Of a stretch of DNA of 64,000 nucleotides, positions 33,534-42,767 are shown piece by piece. The DNA is from Sodalinema lacuna_A (GTDB taxonomy: Bacteria; Cyanobacteriota; Cyanobacteriia; Cyanobacteriales; Geitlerinemataceae). The stretch spans positions 186,001 to 250,000 of the forward strand of contig FSSI02000001.1 in assembly GCA_900149785.2 (NCBI GenBank). Reading direction: 5' to 3'. Under the pieces are notes generated by a model, which saw only the letters and a list, made by a program, of their open reading frames with translations, was not told the origin of the DNA and did not search any database. Numbering within the stretch: position 1 is the stretch's first letter; every line of letters begins with the position of its first letter. The position numbers and the translations under genes are program-made.

Positions 33534-36512
33534 TTACTCCGCCCCCTCAATCGGCGCAAACCCATGACGCTGGATATTCTCCGTAATCGTGCGCGGTTCC
33601 AGGAATTGCAGTAAATAATCGGGGCCACCCGCCTTCGAACCCACCCCAGACAACTTAAAGCCACCAAAAGGTTGACGAGAAACGATCGCCCCCGTAATTC
33701 CCCGATTCACATACAGATTCCCCACCTCAAACTCCACCATAGCCCGGTCAATATGAGACGGAGTCCGCGAATAAATCCCCCCCGTCAGCGCATAATTCGT
33801 CCCATTCGCCACCGCCAACGCCTCATCAAAATCGGCAACCTTCAACACCGCCAACACCGGGCCAAAAATCTCCTCCTGGGCGATCGCCGCCTCAGGCGTA
33901 ACCCCCGTAATCACAATTGGCCCCACAAAATAGCCCGGTTCCGGCGACGATAACTCCACCGCCACCGTTCCCTCCTGCTTTCCTTGGGCAATAAACTCAC
34001 GAATCCGTTGCTGGGCCTTCGCGTCAATCACTGGCCCCACCTGAGTTCCCGGCTTCGACGCATCCCCCACATTCAGCGATCGCACCGCCTCCGTCAGCCG
34101 ATCGACAAACGTCTCATACACCGACTCAAGAACAATCACCCGAGAACACGCCGAACATTTCTGACCACTATAACCAAACGCCGACTGCACCACCCCAGCC
34201 ACCGCCTGATCGAGATCGGCACTCTCATCAATAATGACGCCATTCTTGCCGCCCATCTCCGCAATCACCCGTTTCAAGTGTTTTTGCCCCGGTTGCAACA
34301 TCGCCGCATCCCGATAAATCTGACAACCCACCTCCTGAGATCCCGTAAACGTAATCATGTGGACATCCCGATGTTTCACCAAATGAGCGCCTACCGTCGA
34401 TCCCTTCCCAGGAATAAACTGGAACACCCCCTTGGGAATCCCCGCCTCAATCAGAATTTGCGCCAACTTCGCCGCAATCACACTCGAGACTTCCGCCGGC
34501 TTCAACAGCGTACAATTCCCCGCCACCAACGAAGCCACCGTCATTCCCGTCGGAATCGCCAACGGGAAATTCCAGGGCGAAATAATCAAACTAATGCCCC
34601 GAGGCTGATACTGATAGCGATTGTTCTCCCCCGGAATATCATAAGCCGTCCCCATTTGCAGCCGTTCCATCTCCGAGGCATAGTAGCGACAAAAATCGAT
34701 CGCCTCAGACACTTCCCCATCACATTCAGCCAGAGGTTTACCCACCTCCAACAGCATCCAGGCGTTGAGTTCATGACGACGCTGTTCCATCAACTCCGCC
34801 GCCTTGCGTAAAATACCGGCCCGTTCGGCGACTGGGGTTTGTCGCCACCCCGTAAACGCCGCTTTGGCCGTGGCCACCGCTTCATCGGCTTGTTCAATCG
34901 AAATCAATCCCACTGTTCCCACAACCTCCTCAGGATTCGAGGGATTCAGCGATTGGGCCGTCTCTTGAGTTTGCACAAACTCCCCATTCAGCCAAGGTTG
35001 ATACGATCGCCCCAACTGTTGCCGCACTTGTGATACCGTCTCCCAAGCGCGATCGCGGATCTCAGCTTGAGCGTAATCACAATCCGAGGCGTTGGCAAAG
35101 GGTAACCCCAACGGGGCAAACTCCGGCTTCTCAGCATCAAGTTGCGGTGGGGCGATTAACGCCTCAATGGGGCGATTTTCCAGATTCTGACGCAGGAAGG
35201 AACTGTTGGCCGTATTCTCCAAGAGGCGACGAATCAGATACGACATTCCCGGTAGCAATTCCCCATAGGGACAATAAACGCGCACCCGGTGGCCCCGCTT
35301 GGCTAGGGCCTTGGCTAACTTGTCTCCCATCCCATAGAGAACCTGCATTTCCACCCGTCGCTGGGGGATATTGAGGCTTTCGGCGATCGCACAAGCCAGG
35401 GCCTGCGATCGCACATTATGACTACCAATGGCCGCATACAAATACTCGTGATGTTCCAACAACAGCCGTGTCAACCGTTCAAAATTGATATCTGTGGCGG
35501 CCTTATCGTTATACACCGGCTGCGGCCAATCATGTTGTTGGGCGCGAATCGTCTCACGATCCCAATAGGCCCCCTTCACCAACCGTACGGTGACGGGGGT
35601 TCCTCGTTCCTTGGCCCAGTCAATCAAACCTTGTAAATCCGCTTCCGACTCTCGCAGATAGGCCTGTAGCGTTACGCCAACATCACTGCGATCGCGAAAC
35701 TCAGGTTCTAGGAGAATTTTCTTGAGAATCGAGAGGATCAGATCCTTATACTCATATTGCTCCATGTCAAAGTGAACCGCCGCCCCAGTCGCCTGACTAT
35801 GGCGTAAAATCTCCCGGACGCGATCGCTAACACGATCTTCACTTCCCTGAGCATCGAGAGCATTAAACTGAGAATAAAACGCCGTCAACTTCACCGACAC
35901 CTGCGCCCGAGGTAACGGTTCACCATCGGCCTCATCAATTTGCGGAATCGCCCGCCAATCTTGCGCCGCCGCCGCCAAGGTGGTCATTAACTCACGATAG
36001 CGCTCAAAATACCGTTGCGCTTCTTGTTCCGTGATCACCGCTTCCCCAAGTAAGTCAATGGTAAACGCCAAGTTATCTTTGCGTAGGCGTTTAACGGTTT
36101 CAATGACTTTGGGCAGAGTTTCCCCAGAAATATATTTATAGGCCAACGTTTCCACGCCCGTTGCCACCGTTGTGGCCGCCACTTGTCCGGCCACCGAATC
36201 CCCCCCACTGAAGCTAATCAGTTTTTTCAAGGCTTCGGGTAATTCCACATCTTCAGTGGTGAGATACTCTTGCAGATGACGGGCAATTTCCGCTTTACTC
36301 CGCAACGCCGGTAAACAGTCAATGAAACGGAACAGTTGCACCCGTAAACCGGGGTTCCCCATGGCCCAATCGAGCAATTTATCATCCCAGCGCATCTGTT
36401 CGCGGACTTTCGCAAAAAATCCACCGGTTTCACGGGTTGCAGCCAAGAGTTCTCGGGCAATGTCCTGAGTTTTGGCCTCGTAGGGAGTTGAATTAGACGT
36501 TTGGGTAACCAC
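33534..36512 (-). CDS. putA: Bifunctional proline dehydrogenase / glutamate-semialdehyde dehydrogenase
   Basis: Enzyme of 992 residues that oxidises proline to glutamate in two steps. The N-terminal half (about 100-440) is the FAD-dependent proline dehydrogenase barrel (VSVKLTAFYSQ, DMEQYEYKDL, RLVKGAYWD, YGELLPGMSYLIRRLLEN). The C-terminal half (about 500-980) is an aldehyde dehydrogenase with SPWNFPLAIP, VIAEMGGKNG and catalytic cysteine in GYSGQKCSACSR. There is no N-terminal ribbon-helix-helix domain, so it is not a self-regulating PutA of the enterobacterial type. The GTG start has AAAGG about ten bases upstream. It appears monocistronic and gives the cell a way to use proline as nitrogen source. 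Confidence 0.93.
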   Translation of the reverse strand: MVTQTSNSTPYEAKTQDIARELLAATRETGGFFAKVREQMRWDDKLLDWAMGNPGLRVQLFRFIDCLPALRSKAEIARHLQEYLTTEDVELPEALKKLISFSGGDSVAGQVAATTVATGVETLAYKYISGETLPKVIETVKRLRKDNLAFTIDLLGEAVITEQEAQRYFERYRELMTTLAAAAQDWRAIPQIDEADGEPLPRAQVSVKLTAFYSQFNALDAQGSEDRVSDRVREILRHSQATGAAVHFDMEQYEYKDLILSILKKILLEPEFRDRSDVGVTLQAYLRESEADLQGLIDWAKERGTPVTVRLVKGAYWDRETIRAQQHDWPQPVYNDKAATDINFERLTRLLLEHHEYLYAAIGSHNVRSQALACAIAESLNIPQRRVEMQVLYGMGDKLAKALAKRGHRVRVYCPYGELLPGMSYLIRRLLENTANSSFLRQNLENRPIEALIAPPQLDAEKPEFAPLGLPFANASDCDYAQAEIRDRAWETVSQVRQQLGRSYQPWLNGEFVQTQETAQSLNPSNPEEVVGTVGLISIEQADEAVATAKAAFTGWRQTPVAERAGILRKAAELMEQRRHELNAWMLLEVGKPLAECDGEVSEAIDFCRYYASEMERLQMGTAYDIPGENNRYQYQPRGISLIISPWNFPLAIPTGMTVASLVAGNCTLLKPAEVSSVIAAKLAQILIEAGIPKGVFQFIPGKGSTVGAHLVKHRDVHMITFTGSQEVGCQIYRDAAMLQPGQKHLKRVIAEMGGKNGVIIDESADLDQAVAGVVQSAFGYSGQKCSACSRVIVLESVYETFVDRLTEAVRSLNVGDASKPGTQVGPVIDAKAQQRIREFIAQGKQEGTVAVELSSPEPGYFVGPIVITGVTPEAAIAQEEIFGPVLAVLKVADFDEALAVANGTNYALTGGIYSRTPSHIDRAMVEFEVGNLYVNRGITGAIVSRQPFGGFKLSGVGSKAGGPDYLLQFLEPRTITENIQRHGFAPIEGAE

Positions 36513-36718
36513 GATGTAACGACCTTTGGCAATGAGGAGGATTGGACAACTAGACAGTCTTTCATTCTACAGGACTCCCTGACGATTCGGGTTAGAGAGT
36601 TGGGTCGTCAACGAGTTCATTACAGTTGCCATGTTCTGTGCGATCGCCCTAAGCTTAAACTCATGCTTTGAAATGTCAGGAAATCTTGTTTTTTTCAGGA
36701 AATCATGAAAAAAAAGCC

Positions 36719-37390
36719 ATGACACTCTCTCTCGATTTAATTTTGGTTCCCCAAGGGCCGGAATACCAGGCCGTCCAGCGGGCCAAATTACCCATTCCCA
36801 TCATGGCCATTCCGGCCGGCCTAACGGCCGTCGAAGCGGCCCTAAAAACGGGTTTACAGCCCCCACGCGATCGCCACTCACGAGTCTTAGTTTTAGGGTT
36901 AGGGGGAAGTTTATCCCCAAACTTAGTTCCAGGGGATGTGGTTCTCTGTCATACCTGTATCAACGGGCAAGGGGAACAGCAACAAGGCGATCGCCATCTC
37001 CTAGACCAACTCCAACAAATCTACGACAATCCCCAGGACTCCTTAGCCTATCAAGCCGCCTACAGCAGCGATCGCATCATCCATCGCGCCCAAGACAAAC
37101 AGTACCTCGCCCAAACCACCGGCGCCGCCGTCGTTGAGATGGAAGGCTGGGCCATCTGGCAACAGTATCCCCAAGCCGCCATGATCCGCGTCATCAGCGA
37201 CGACTGCCACCATGATTTGCCGGACATATCCCAGGCGATCGCCCCAAATGGCAAATTAAAACCCCTCGCCCTAACTCGCGCCTTCCTGAAGCAACCAGCC
37301 GCCGCTATGAGACTAATCCAAGGCTCCCTCACCGGACTCGGGCAACTCACCCAAACCGCCCATCAACTCACCCCCCATCTCAACCCCTAG
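36719..37390 (+). CDS. Nucleosidase / phosphorylase superfamily protein
   Basis: Protein of 224 residues from ATG 36719 (a further ATG at 36668 would add 17 atypical residues). It has the purine nucleoside phosphorylase fold pattern: VLVLGLGGSLSPNL, GDVVLCHTCIN, the ribose-binding VEMEGWAIWQ, and the late IRVISDDCHHD with the catalytic aspartate. Likely related to MTA/SAH nucleosidases or to the hopanoid-associated phosphorylase group; the substrate cannot be fixed from sequence. It is followed directly by a heptamer repeat tract and then ftsQ on the same strand. Confidence 0.72.
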   Translation: MTLSLDLILVPQGPEYQAVQRAKLPIPIMAIPAGLTAVEAALKTGLQPPRDRHSRVLVLGLGGSLSPNLVPGDVVLCHTCINGQGEQQQGDRHLLDQLQQIYDNPQDSLAYQAAYSSDRIIHRAQDKQYLAQTTGAAVVEMEGWAIWQQYPQAAMIRVISDDCHHDLPDISQAIAPNGKLKPLALTRAFLKQPAAAMRLIQGSLTGLGQLTQTAHQLTPHLNP

Positions 37391-37392
37391 GC

Positions 37393-37472
37393 CCTCCTCT
37401 TGCCTATTGCCTCTTGCCTCTTGCCCTTTCTCCCCCTGTTCCCTGTTCCCTGTTCCCTGTTCCCTTCTCCCC
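37393..37472. repeat. Heptamer tandem tract between the phosphorylase gene and ftsQ
   Basis: Copies of TTGCCTC/TTGCCTA (37400-37430) pass into four copies of CCCTGTT, ending one base from the ftsQ ATG. It has no conserved head, unlike the tracts at 8884 and 59039. It fills the whole intergenic space, so no normal ribosome site is left before ftsQ. Confidence 0.8.
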
Positions 37473-38306
37473 ATGACCCCCCTTCCACCCCATCCCCTAC
37501 ACCAACGCCGCCGCCGTCTGCGTAGTCGCCGACAACGCAAACGAGTCGGAAGCCTCTGGCGGCTGTTAATCGTTGGCAGTGCCGCCGCCGCCTCGCTGTG
37601 GTTCTTTTCCCATCCCAACTGGGTCGTGCGTAGCCCCGAGGACATCGAGATTCAGGGCAACCAATGGCTACCCGATCCTCTTGTGCATCAACATCTTGCC
37701 ATCTCCTATCCCGAAACCTTGCTGCAACTGAATCCTCAGGCCATCGCCACCAGCCTCGAAGCCAACTTACCCATCACCGAAGCCCACGTAAACCGGCAAC
37801 TCCTACCACCACGCCTAATGGTCCATGTTCGGGAACGCACTCCCGTTGCCGTGGCCCTCTTACCCCCCCAAGCCGACGCGAATGGCGTTATCCAAGAACA
37901 AATCGGCCTCCTCGATACCCAAGGCCTCTGGGTTCCCCTAAACAGTCAAGACCTATTTGCCCAACTTCCCCAACTGCCGAGTTTACGGGTTCGTGGTTCG
38001 AGGCAAATTTACGAACAGTCCTGGCCGCGAGTGTACGCCGCCTTAGAAGCCAGCCCCCTACAGGTGACCGAAATTGACTGGCGCGATCCCAGCCGTGTCA
38101 TCCTCCACAGCCGTGAATTAGGAGAAGTGCATCTCGGTAGCCTCGGGGAGAACTTCGAGGCGCAACTGGCGGCCCTCGATCGCCTGCGAAATCTTCCCCA
38201 AGAGATCGACCTAAACGACGTCGATTATATCGACATACAAAACCCCGAGGCTCCTTACGTACAAACCCGAAGCCCTAGCCCCAGTCCCTCACCGTCGAGT
38301 GATTGA
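37473..38306 (+). CDS. ftsQ: Cell division protein FtsQ/DivIB
   Basis: Bitopic divisome protein of 277 residues. A very basic N-terminus (RRRRLRSRRQRKR), one membrane helix (about 30-48), then a POTRA domain (about 52-125, IEIQGNQWLPDPLVHQHL, PPRLMVHVRERTPVAV) and the FtsQ beta domain, ending in a proline-serine tail. FtsQ links FtsA/FtsZ-side and periplasmic division proteins. ftsZ follows 398 bases downstream, as is usual in cyanobacteria. ATG 37473 is chosen; reading through the upstream heptamer tract from a TTG would add 22 residues. The lack of a Shine-Dalgarno site is unusual. Confidence 0.9.
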   Translation: MTPLPPHPLHQRRRRLRSRRQRKRVGSLWRLLIVGSAAAASLWFFSHPNWVVRSPEDIEIQGNQWLPDPLVHQHLAISYPETLLQLNPQAIATSLEANLPITEAHVNRQLLPPRLMVHVRERTPVAVALLPPQADANGVIQEQIGLLDTQGLWVPLNSQDLFAQLPQLPSLRVRGSRQIYEQSWPRVYAALEASPLQVTEIDWRDPSRVILHSRELGEVHLGSLGENFEAQLAALDRLRNLPQEIDLNDVDYIDIQNPEAPYVQTRSPSPSPSPSSD

Positions 38307-38704
38307 ATGGCCTTGCCAGTTGTTGGTATGATGGGGTATTCTCCGGTCGAGTCGGCGTTGTTTATCTCCTCAATGGGGCGATCGCACGCCCTCAACACTC
38401 GGGTTTTGAACCAGTAACATCCTTACCTAGATATTTCTGAGTTCAAAGACGGAGGCAACCTCTTAAAAATGTTAAACTTCAGACGGATTCGCTCAAGACT
38501 CCAATAACCCATCCCTTGATATCGGTGTTTCCGTCGCCGGTCGTGTCGTAGCAGGTCTTTCGTCCCCGAACTGTGCTTCCTTCGCTGAAGCCAGCTTCTC
38601 GGACTCCCTCGGGACGCGATCGCTCCAAATTCCTTGCACCGTACTGTTGACGTTTCTGTTGCCGAACCTCGAAACTTCTTGTTAACCGATTTCGCTCGAT
38701 TCCA
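38307..38704 (+). other. Non-coding ftsQ-ftsZ spacer
   Basis: A 398-base spacer with no convincing frame. It contains HIP1 cores and CG-rich stretches, and is the expected location of the ftsZ promoter. No strong -10/-35 pair or operator was recognised. Confidence 0.5.
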
Positions 38705-39973
38705 ATGACCTCAAACAGTCAACTCGCGTCGCATCCAACCCCCCCTTCTGAGGGACAATCGAATTTTCCAGCCGCCGCAGATAACCCCAACCCCTTCGGC
38801 AACGCGGGCTTGTACGGAGAGCGTACTGAGGACCGACGAGTCCCCGAGGAAAACGCCAGTCCGGCGGATATTCAGCCGAGTAATGTAGCCAAAATTAAAG
38901 TCATCGGCGTCGGGGGCGGCGGCGGAAATGCCGTGAACCGGATGATTGCCTCGGAACTCTCGGGCATTGAATTTTGGACCGTGAACACCGATGCTCAGTC
39001 TCTGGTGAACGCCACCTCCGCTAGACGGATGCAAATTGGCCAAAAAATCACCCGTGGCCTGGGGGCTGGAGGAAATCCTGCTATTGGTCAAAAAGCCGCT
39101 GAAGAATGCCGCGACGAACTCATGGCCGCCCTCGAAGGCGCTGATTTGGTCTTTATTACCGCCGGGATGGGCGGTGGTACGGGAACCGGGGCCGCCCCCA
39201 TTGTGGCTGAACTGGCGAAAGAAGCCGGGGCCTTGACGGTGGGCATTGTCACCCGGCCCTTCCTTTTTGAAGGCCGCCGCCGCTCGGAACAGGCCAAACA
39301 AGGGATTGAAGCCCTACAAAGTCGCGTCGATACGCTAATTGTGATTCCCAATGACAAGTTGTTGGCGGTGATTCCTGAACAAACCCCAGTGCAAGAAGCC
39401 TTCCGCTACGCCGATGAGATTCTGCGTCAAGGGGTGCAGGGGATTTCGGATATCATTACTATCCCTGGCTTGGTGAATGTTGACTTTGCCGATATTCGGG
39501 CGGTGATGGCTGATGCGGGTTCGGCCATGATGGGGATTGGCCAAGGTTCGGGCAAGTCTCGCGCCCGAGAAGCGGCCGCCGCTGCAATTTCGTCGCCTTT
39601 ACTCGAAGCCTCTATTGAGGGCGCTCAGGGGGTTGTCTTTAATATCACTGGCGGCATGGATTTAACCCTTCATGAAGTCACCGCCGCCGCAGAAACCATC
39701 TATGAAGTGGTTGATCCCAACGCCAACATTATCTTTGGGGCCGTTTTGGATGAACGGATGCAAGGAGAAGTGAAAATGACCGTCATCGCCACGGGCTTCT
39801 CCGGGCAAAGTCAGGGCTATGATGCGAATCGTATGGCCCAAACCCCGGAACCGACGCGATCGAGTGATTATATTCCTCCTGCACCGCGAGATCCGGTGGG
39901 ATCTCCGCCCCCTCGCTTTGGGGTCGGCCTCGATATTCCTGAGTTCTTGCAACGGCGGCGGGGACGGGAATAG
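38705..39973 (+). CDS. ftsZ: Cell division GTPase FtsZ
   Basis: Tubulin-like protein of 422 residues that forms the division ring. A cyanobacterial N-terminal extension of about 60 residues, rich in N, P and S, precedes the GTPase core: VIGVGGGGGNAVNRM, the tubulin signature GGGTGTGAAPIVAE, NDKLL, and the T7 loop NVDFADIR. The C-terminus carries a short linker and the conserved tail LDIPEFLQRRRGRE that docks FtsA/SepF-type partners. It follows ftsQ and is separated from thiD by only three bases. Confidence 0.97.
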   Translation: MTSNSQLASHPTPPSEGQSNFPAAADNPNPFGNAGLYGERTEDRRVPEENASPADIQPSNVAKIKVIGVGGGGGNAVNRMIASELSGIEFWTVNTDAQSLVNATSARRMQIGQKITRGLGAGGNPAIGQKAAEECRDELMAALEGADLVFITAGMGGGTGTGAAPIVAELAKEAGALTVGIVTRPFLFEGRRRSEQAKQGIEALQSRVDTLIVIPNDKLLAVIPEQTPVQEAFRYADEILRQGVQGISDIITIPGLVNVDFADIRAVMADAGSAMMGIGQGSGKSRAREAAAAAISSPLLEASIEGAQGVVFNITGGMDLTLHEVTAAAETIYEVVDPNANIIFGAVLDERMQGEVKMTVIATGFSGQSQGYDANRMAQTPEPTRSSDYIPPAPRDPVGSPPPRFGVGLDIPEFLQRRRGRE

Positions 39974-39976
39974 GGT

Positions 39977-40813
39977 ATGGTGCAGGCTCGGCCGCAAGCG
40001 TCTGTTAAGATTCCGGTAGCCCTAACCATCGCTGGCTCCGATAGCGGTGGCGGAGCCGGGATTCAAGCGGATTTACGGACGTTTGCGTTTCACTGTGTTC
40101 ATGGAACCAGTGCCATTACTTGTATTACAGCCCAAAATACCCTCAGTGTGACGCGGGTGGATGCCCTGCCGCCAGAGAGCGTATTAGCACAAATGGATGC
40201 TGTTGTCAATGATATTGGCGCAGATGCTATCAAAACGGGGATGTTGCTCAATGCTGAGATTATGGCGGTGGTGGCCGATCGCTTGCAAGAGATTGACTGC
40301 GATCGCCTGGTGGTAGACCCGGTTATGGTCTCTCGTACGGGAGTTTGTCTGATCGACGACGAGGCGATCGCCACCCTGCGCGATCGCCTGATTCCCCAAG
40401 CCAGCATCCTCACCCCCAACCGCTACGAAGCCCAAATTCTCGCCAAGCAAGAGATTCATACCCTCGACGACATGAAAGCCGCCGCCGAAACCATTTTCAA
40501 ACTCGGCAGTGGCGCGGTGTTAATCAAAGGAGGCGGAATGCGCGGTAAACTCTGCGGCGTCGATGTTTGGTTCGACGGTGATACCCTAGAAGTCCTCTGT
40601 ACTGAAACCGTGGGAACCCATCACACCCACGGAACCGGCTGCACCATCTCCGCCGCCATGACCGCCAACCTGGCCCTCCATCACACTCCCCTTGAGGCCA
40701 CCAAAGAAGCTAAAACCTATCTGACCCAAGCACTCCATCATTCCCTGGCGATCGGCGAGGGTCAAGGTCCTGTGGGTCACTACTTCCCCCTACTCAAGTC
40801 CCCGAAGGACTAA
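39977..40813 (+). CDS. thiD: Hydroxymethylpyrimidine (phosphate) kinase
   Basis: Cytosolic kinase of 278 residues for the pyrimidine half of thiamine, converting HMP or HMP-P to HMP-PP. Ribokinase fold: N-terminal TIAGSDSGGGAGIQADLRTF substrate motif, a middle VVDPVMVSRTG, and the C-terminal anion-hole HTHGTGCTISAA. Length is normal. Starting three bases after the ftsZ stop, it is almost certainly co-transcribed with ftsZ, although the functions are unrelated. A perfect palindrome follows downstream and may stop transcription. Thiamine diphosphate made by this pathway is the cofactor of the enzyme encoded at 10702. Confidence 0.94.
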   Translation: MVQARPQASVKIPVALTIAGSDSGGGAGIQADLRTFAFHCVHGTSAITCITAQNTLSVTRVDALPPESVLAQMDAVVNDIGADAIKTGMLLNAEIMAVVADRLQEIDCDRLVVDPVMVSRTGVCLIDDEAIATLRDRLIPQASILTPNRYEAQILAKQEIHTLDDMKAAAETIFKLGSGAVLIKGGGMRGKLCGVDVWFDGDTLEVLCTETVGTHHTHGTGCTISAAMTANLALHHTPLEATKEAKTYLTQALHHSLAIGEGQGPVGHYFPLLKSPKD

Positions 40814-40843
40814 TGAAGGGCAAGAAATTGCAGACAAAAAACC

Positions 40844-40876
<33 letters not shown>

Positions 40877-40897
40877 AATGATGCTGAAAAAACAAGA

Positions 40898-41731
40898 TTA
40901 ACCGAAACGACCACTCACATAGTCCTGGGTTTCCTGACGAGCCGGATTGTGGAAAATTTTAGTCGTTTCATCATATTCAACTAAATAGCCCACCTTATTG
41001 CCCTTCTGAGTCGCCTCAGCATTATAAAACGCCGTCAAGTCCGACACCCGCGAGGCTTGGTGCATATTGTGGGTCACGATCACAATGGTGTATTGCTCCT
41101 TGAGTTCATGAATCAACTCCTCAACCCGCATCGTAGAAATGGGGTCTAACGCCGAACAGGGTTCATCCATGAGAATCACATCCGGGGAGAGGGCGATCGC
41201 CCGCGCAATACAAAGCCGTTGTTGTTGTCCCCCAGATAGGGCCAAACCACTTTCCTTGAGCTTATCTTTCACCTCATCCCAAATGGCCGCCTTGCGGAGC
41301 GACTTTTCAACGAGTTCATCGAGATCGCCCTCGAACCCATTAATCCGCGCACCAAAGGCAATGTTCTCAAAAATAGACTTCGGAAATGGGTTAGGTTTCT
41401 GGAACACCATGCCAATACGACGACGAACCGACACTGGGTCAACGGACTTGGCATATAAATCTACATCGTAGAAGGTAATCTTCCCTTCCACCCGCGCCGC
41501 CGGAATCAAATCATTCATCCGGTTAAAGCAGCGCAAAACTGTACTTTTACCACAACCTGACGGACCAATAAAGGCAACCACACGGTTCTTAGGGATTTTT
41601 AAACTCACCTCCCGCACCGCTAAGTTATCACCATAAAAAACATGAAGATTCTCAGTTTTTAGGGCCGCATCAGGTGCCATAGCCTGGGAATCCTTGAAGG
41701 ATTGAGATTGATGTGAAGAATCAGAAACCAT
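40898..41731 (-). CDS. pstB: Phosphate ABC transporter ATPase
   Basis: Protein of 277 residues. ATG 41731 is preferred to a TTG nine bases upstream. Walker A GPSGCGKST, Q-loop, ABC signature LSGGQQQR, Walker B VILMDEPCSALDP, and the PstB-specific features IPKNRVVAFIG and FQKPNPFPKSIFENI are present. It powers phosphate uptake at the cytoplasmic face of PstC/PstA. Last gene of the minus-strand operon pstS-pstC-pstA-pstB; there is no phoU gene following. Confidence 0.96.
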   Translation of the reverse strand: MVSDSSHQSQSFKDSQAMAPDAALKTENLHVFYGDNLAVREVSLKIPKNRVVAFIGPSGCGKSTVLRCFNRMNDLIPAARVEGKITFYDVDLYAKSVDPVSVRRRIGMVFQKPNPFPKSIFENIAFGARINGFEGDLDELVEKSLRKAAIWDEVKDKLKESGLALSGGQQQRLCIARAIALSPDVILMDEPCSALDPISTMRVEELIHELKEQYTIVIVTHNMHQASRVSDLTAFYNAEATQKGNKVGYLVEYDETTKIFHNPARQETQDYVSGRFG

Positions 41732-41826
41732 AAGAGACAATACCTCGAAAACAAAACAACTAGAGTGATAAACCTCGAACGTGCGGTGAAGTCTTTAGAC
41801 CCTCGCGACCACAACCCAATTATTGC

Positions 41827-42735
41827 CTACACTTTCTTGGCGCGAATAAAAAATCGACCGAGTAAGCTACTAACCAAGACAATCACAATCAGGACTAAGG
41901 CCGCCGCCCAAGCCAGTTCTTGCTGTGCCTTGTAGGGAATAATAGCAAAGAAGTAAATCAGCACCGGCAACGTTGCAACCGGCTCAGCAGGATTGGTTGA
42001 CCAAAAACTATTATTAAAGGCCGTAAATAGTAGTGGTGCAGCTTCCCCCGCCGCCCGCGCTAGGGACAACACCAACCCCGTCACAATGGCTGGTAACGCC
42101 GCCGGTAGGGTGATTTTCATGATCGTTTGGAAGCGTGTTGCACCAATCCCGATGGCCGCTTGTCGCATTTCATTGGGAACGAGAAGCAAGGATTCTTCCG
42201 TAGAACGAATCACAATCGGCAACATCAAAACCCCGAGAGCAACTCCTCCTGAAAACGCAGAAAAATACCCAAGAGGAACCACCACCACTGAATAGGCAAA
42301 CAGTCCAATTAAAATAGCCGGAACCCCGGTTAATACGTTGGCGGAGAATTTAATGAGATAAGCGACGCGCGTTCCCCGACCAAATTCAGCTAGATAGACT
42401 GCCGCTAAAACACCAATCGGAAAACTAATCGCAGCACCGAGACTTAGGGTCATGATACTGCCAATGATCGCATGGCCGACACCACCTTCTGTTAAGCCTG
42501 GGGGCGGGGGAAGTTCCGTAAATAACTCCGGCCCCATACGTGAGAAGCCTTTCCTAAAGATATCAATCAACAACAATATCAATGGAATTATCAGCAGTGC
42601 GGCACAGATCCCACTCACAACTGTCAGAACCTTACCCAGTAACGCCCGGTTGCCACTGATGGCACCCGAGGTTAAATCTGGCACCTCAAAGGATGAATCA
42701 GATGGATTCTTGCTGGTTTCTGGAATACTCCCCAT
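41827..42735 (-). CDS. pstA: Phosphate ABC transporter permease PstA
   Basis: Inner-membrane subunit of 302 residues with six hydrophobic helices (first at about 30-58) and the binding-protein-dependent transport motif in IGIGATRFQTIMKITLPAALP, which docks the ATPase. N-terminal cytosolic lead of about 25 polar residues. It forms the channel with PstC. The start is 32 bases from the pstC stop; pstB follows after 95 bases. Confidence 0.94.
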   Translation of the reverse strand: MGSIPETSKNPSDSSFEVPDLTSGAISGNRALLGKVLTVVSGICAALLIIPLILLLIDIFRKGFSRMGPELFTELPPPPGLTEGGVGHAIIGSIMTLSLGAAISFPIGVLAAVYLAEFGRGTRVAYLIKFSANVLTGVPAILIGLFAYSVVVVPLGYFSAFSGGVALGVLMLPIVIRSTEESLLLVPNEMRQAAIGIGATRFQTIMKITLPAALPAIVTGLVLSLARAAGEAAPLLFTAFNNSFWSTNPAEPVATLPVLIYFFAIIPYKAQQELAWAAALVLIVIVLVSSLLGRFFIRAKKV

Positions 42736-42767
42736 AAGACATTTCAGTAAAAGTACAGGACATTGGG

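Noticed and set aside
33984..34811. Plus-strand frame of 275 codons, R/H-rich
   Set aside because: Antisense shadow of putA; GC-rich coding sequence commonly leaves long opposite frames.
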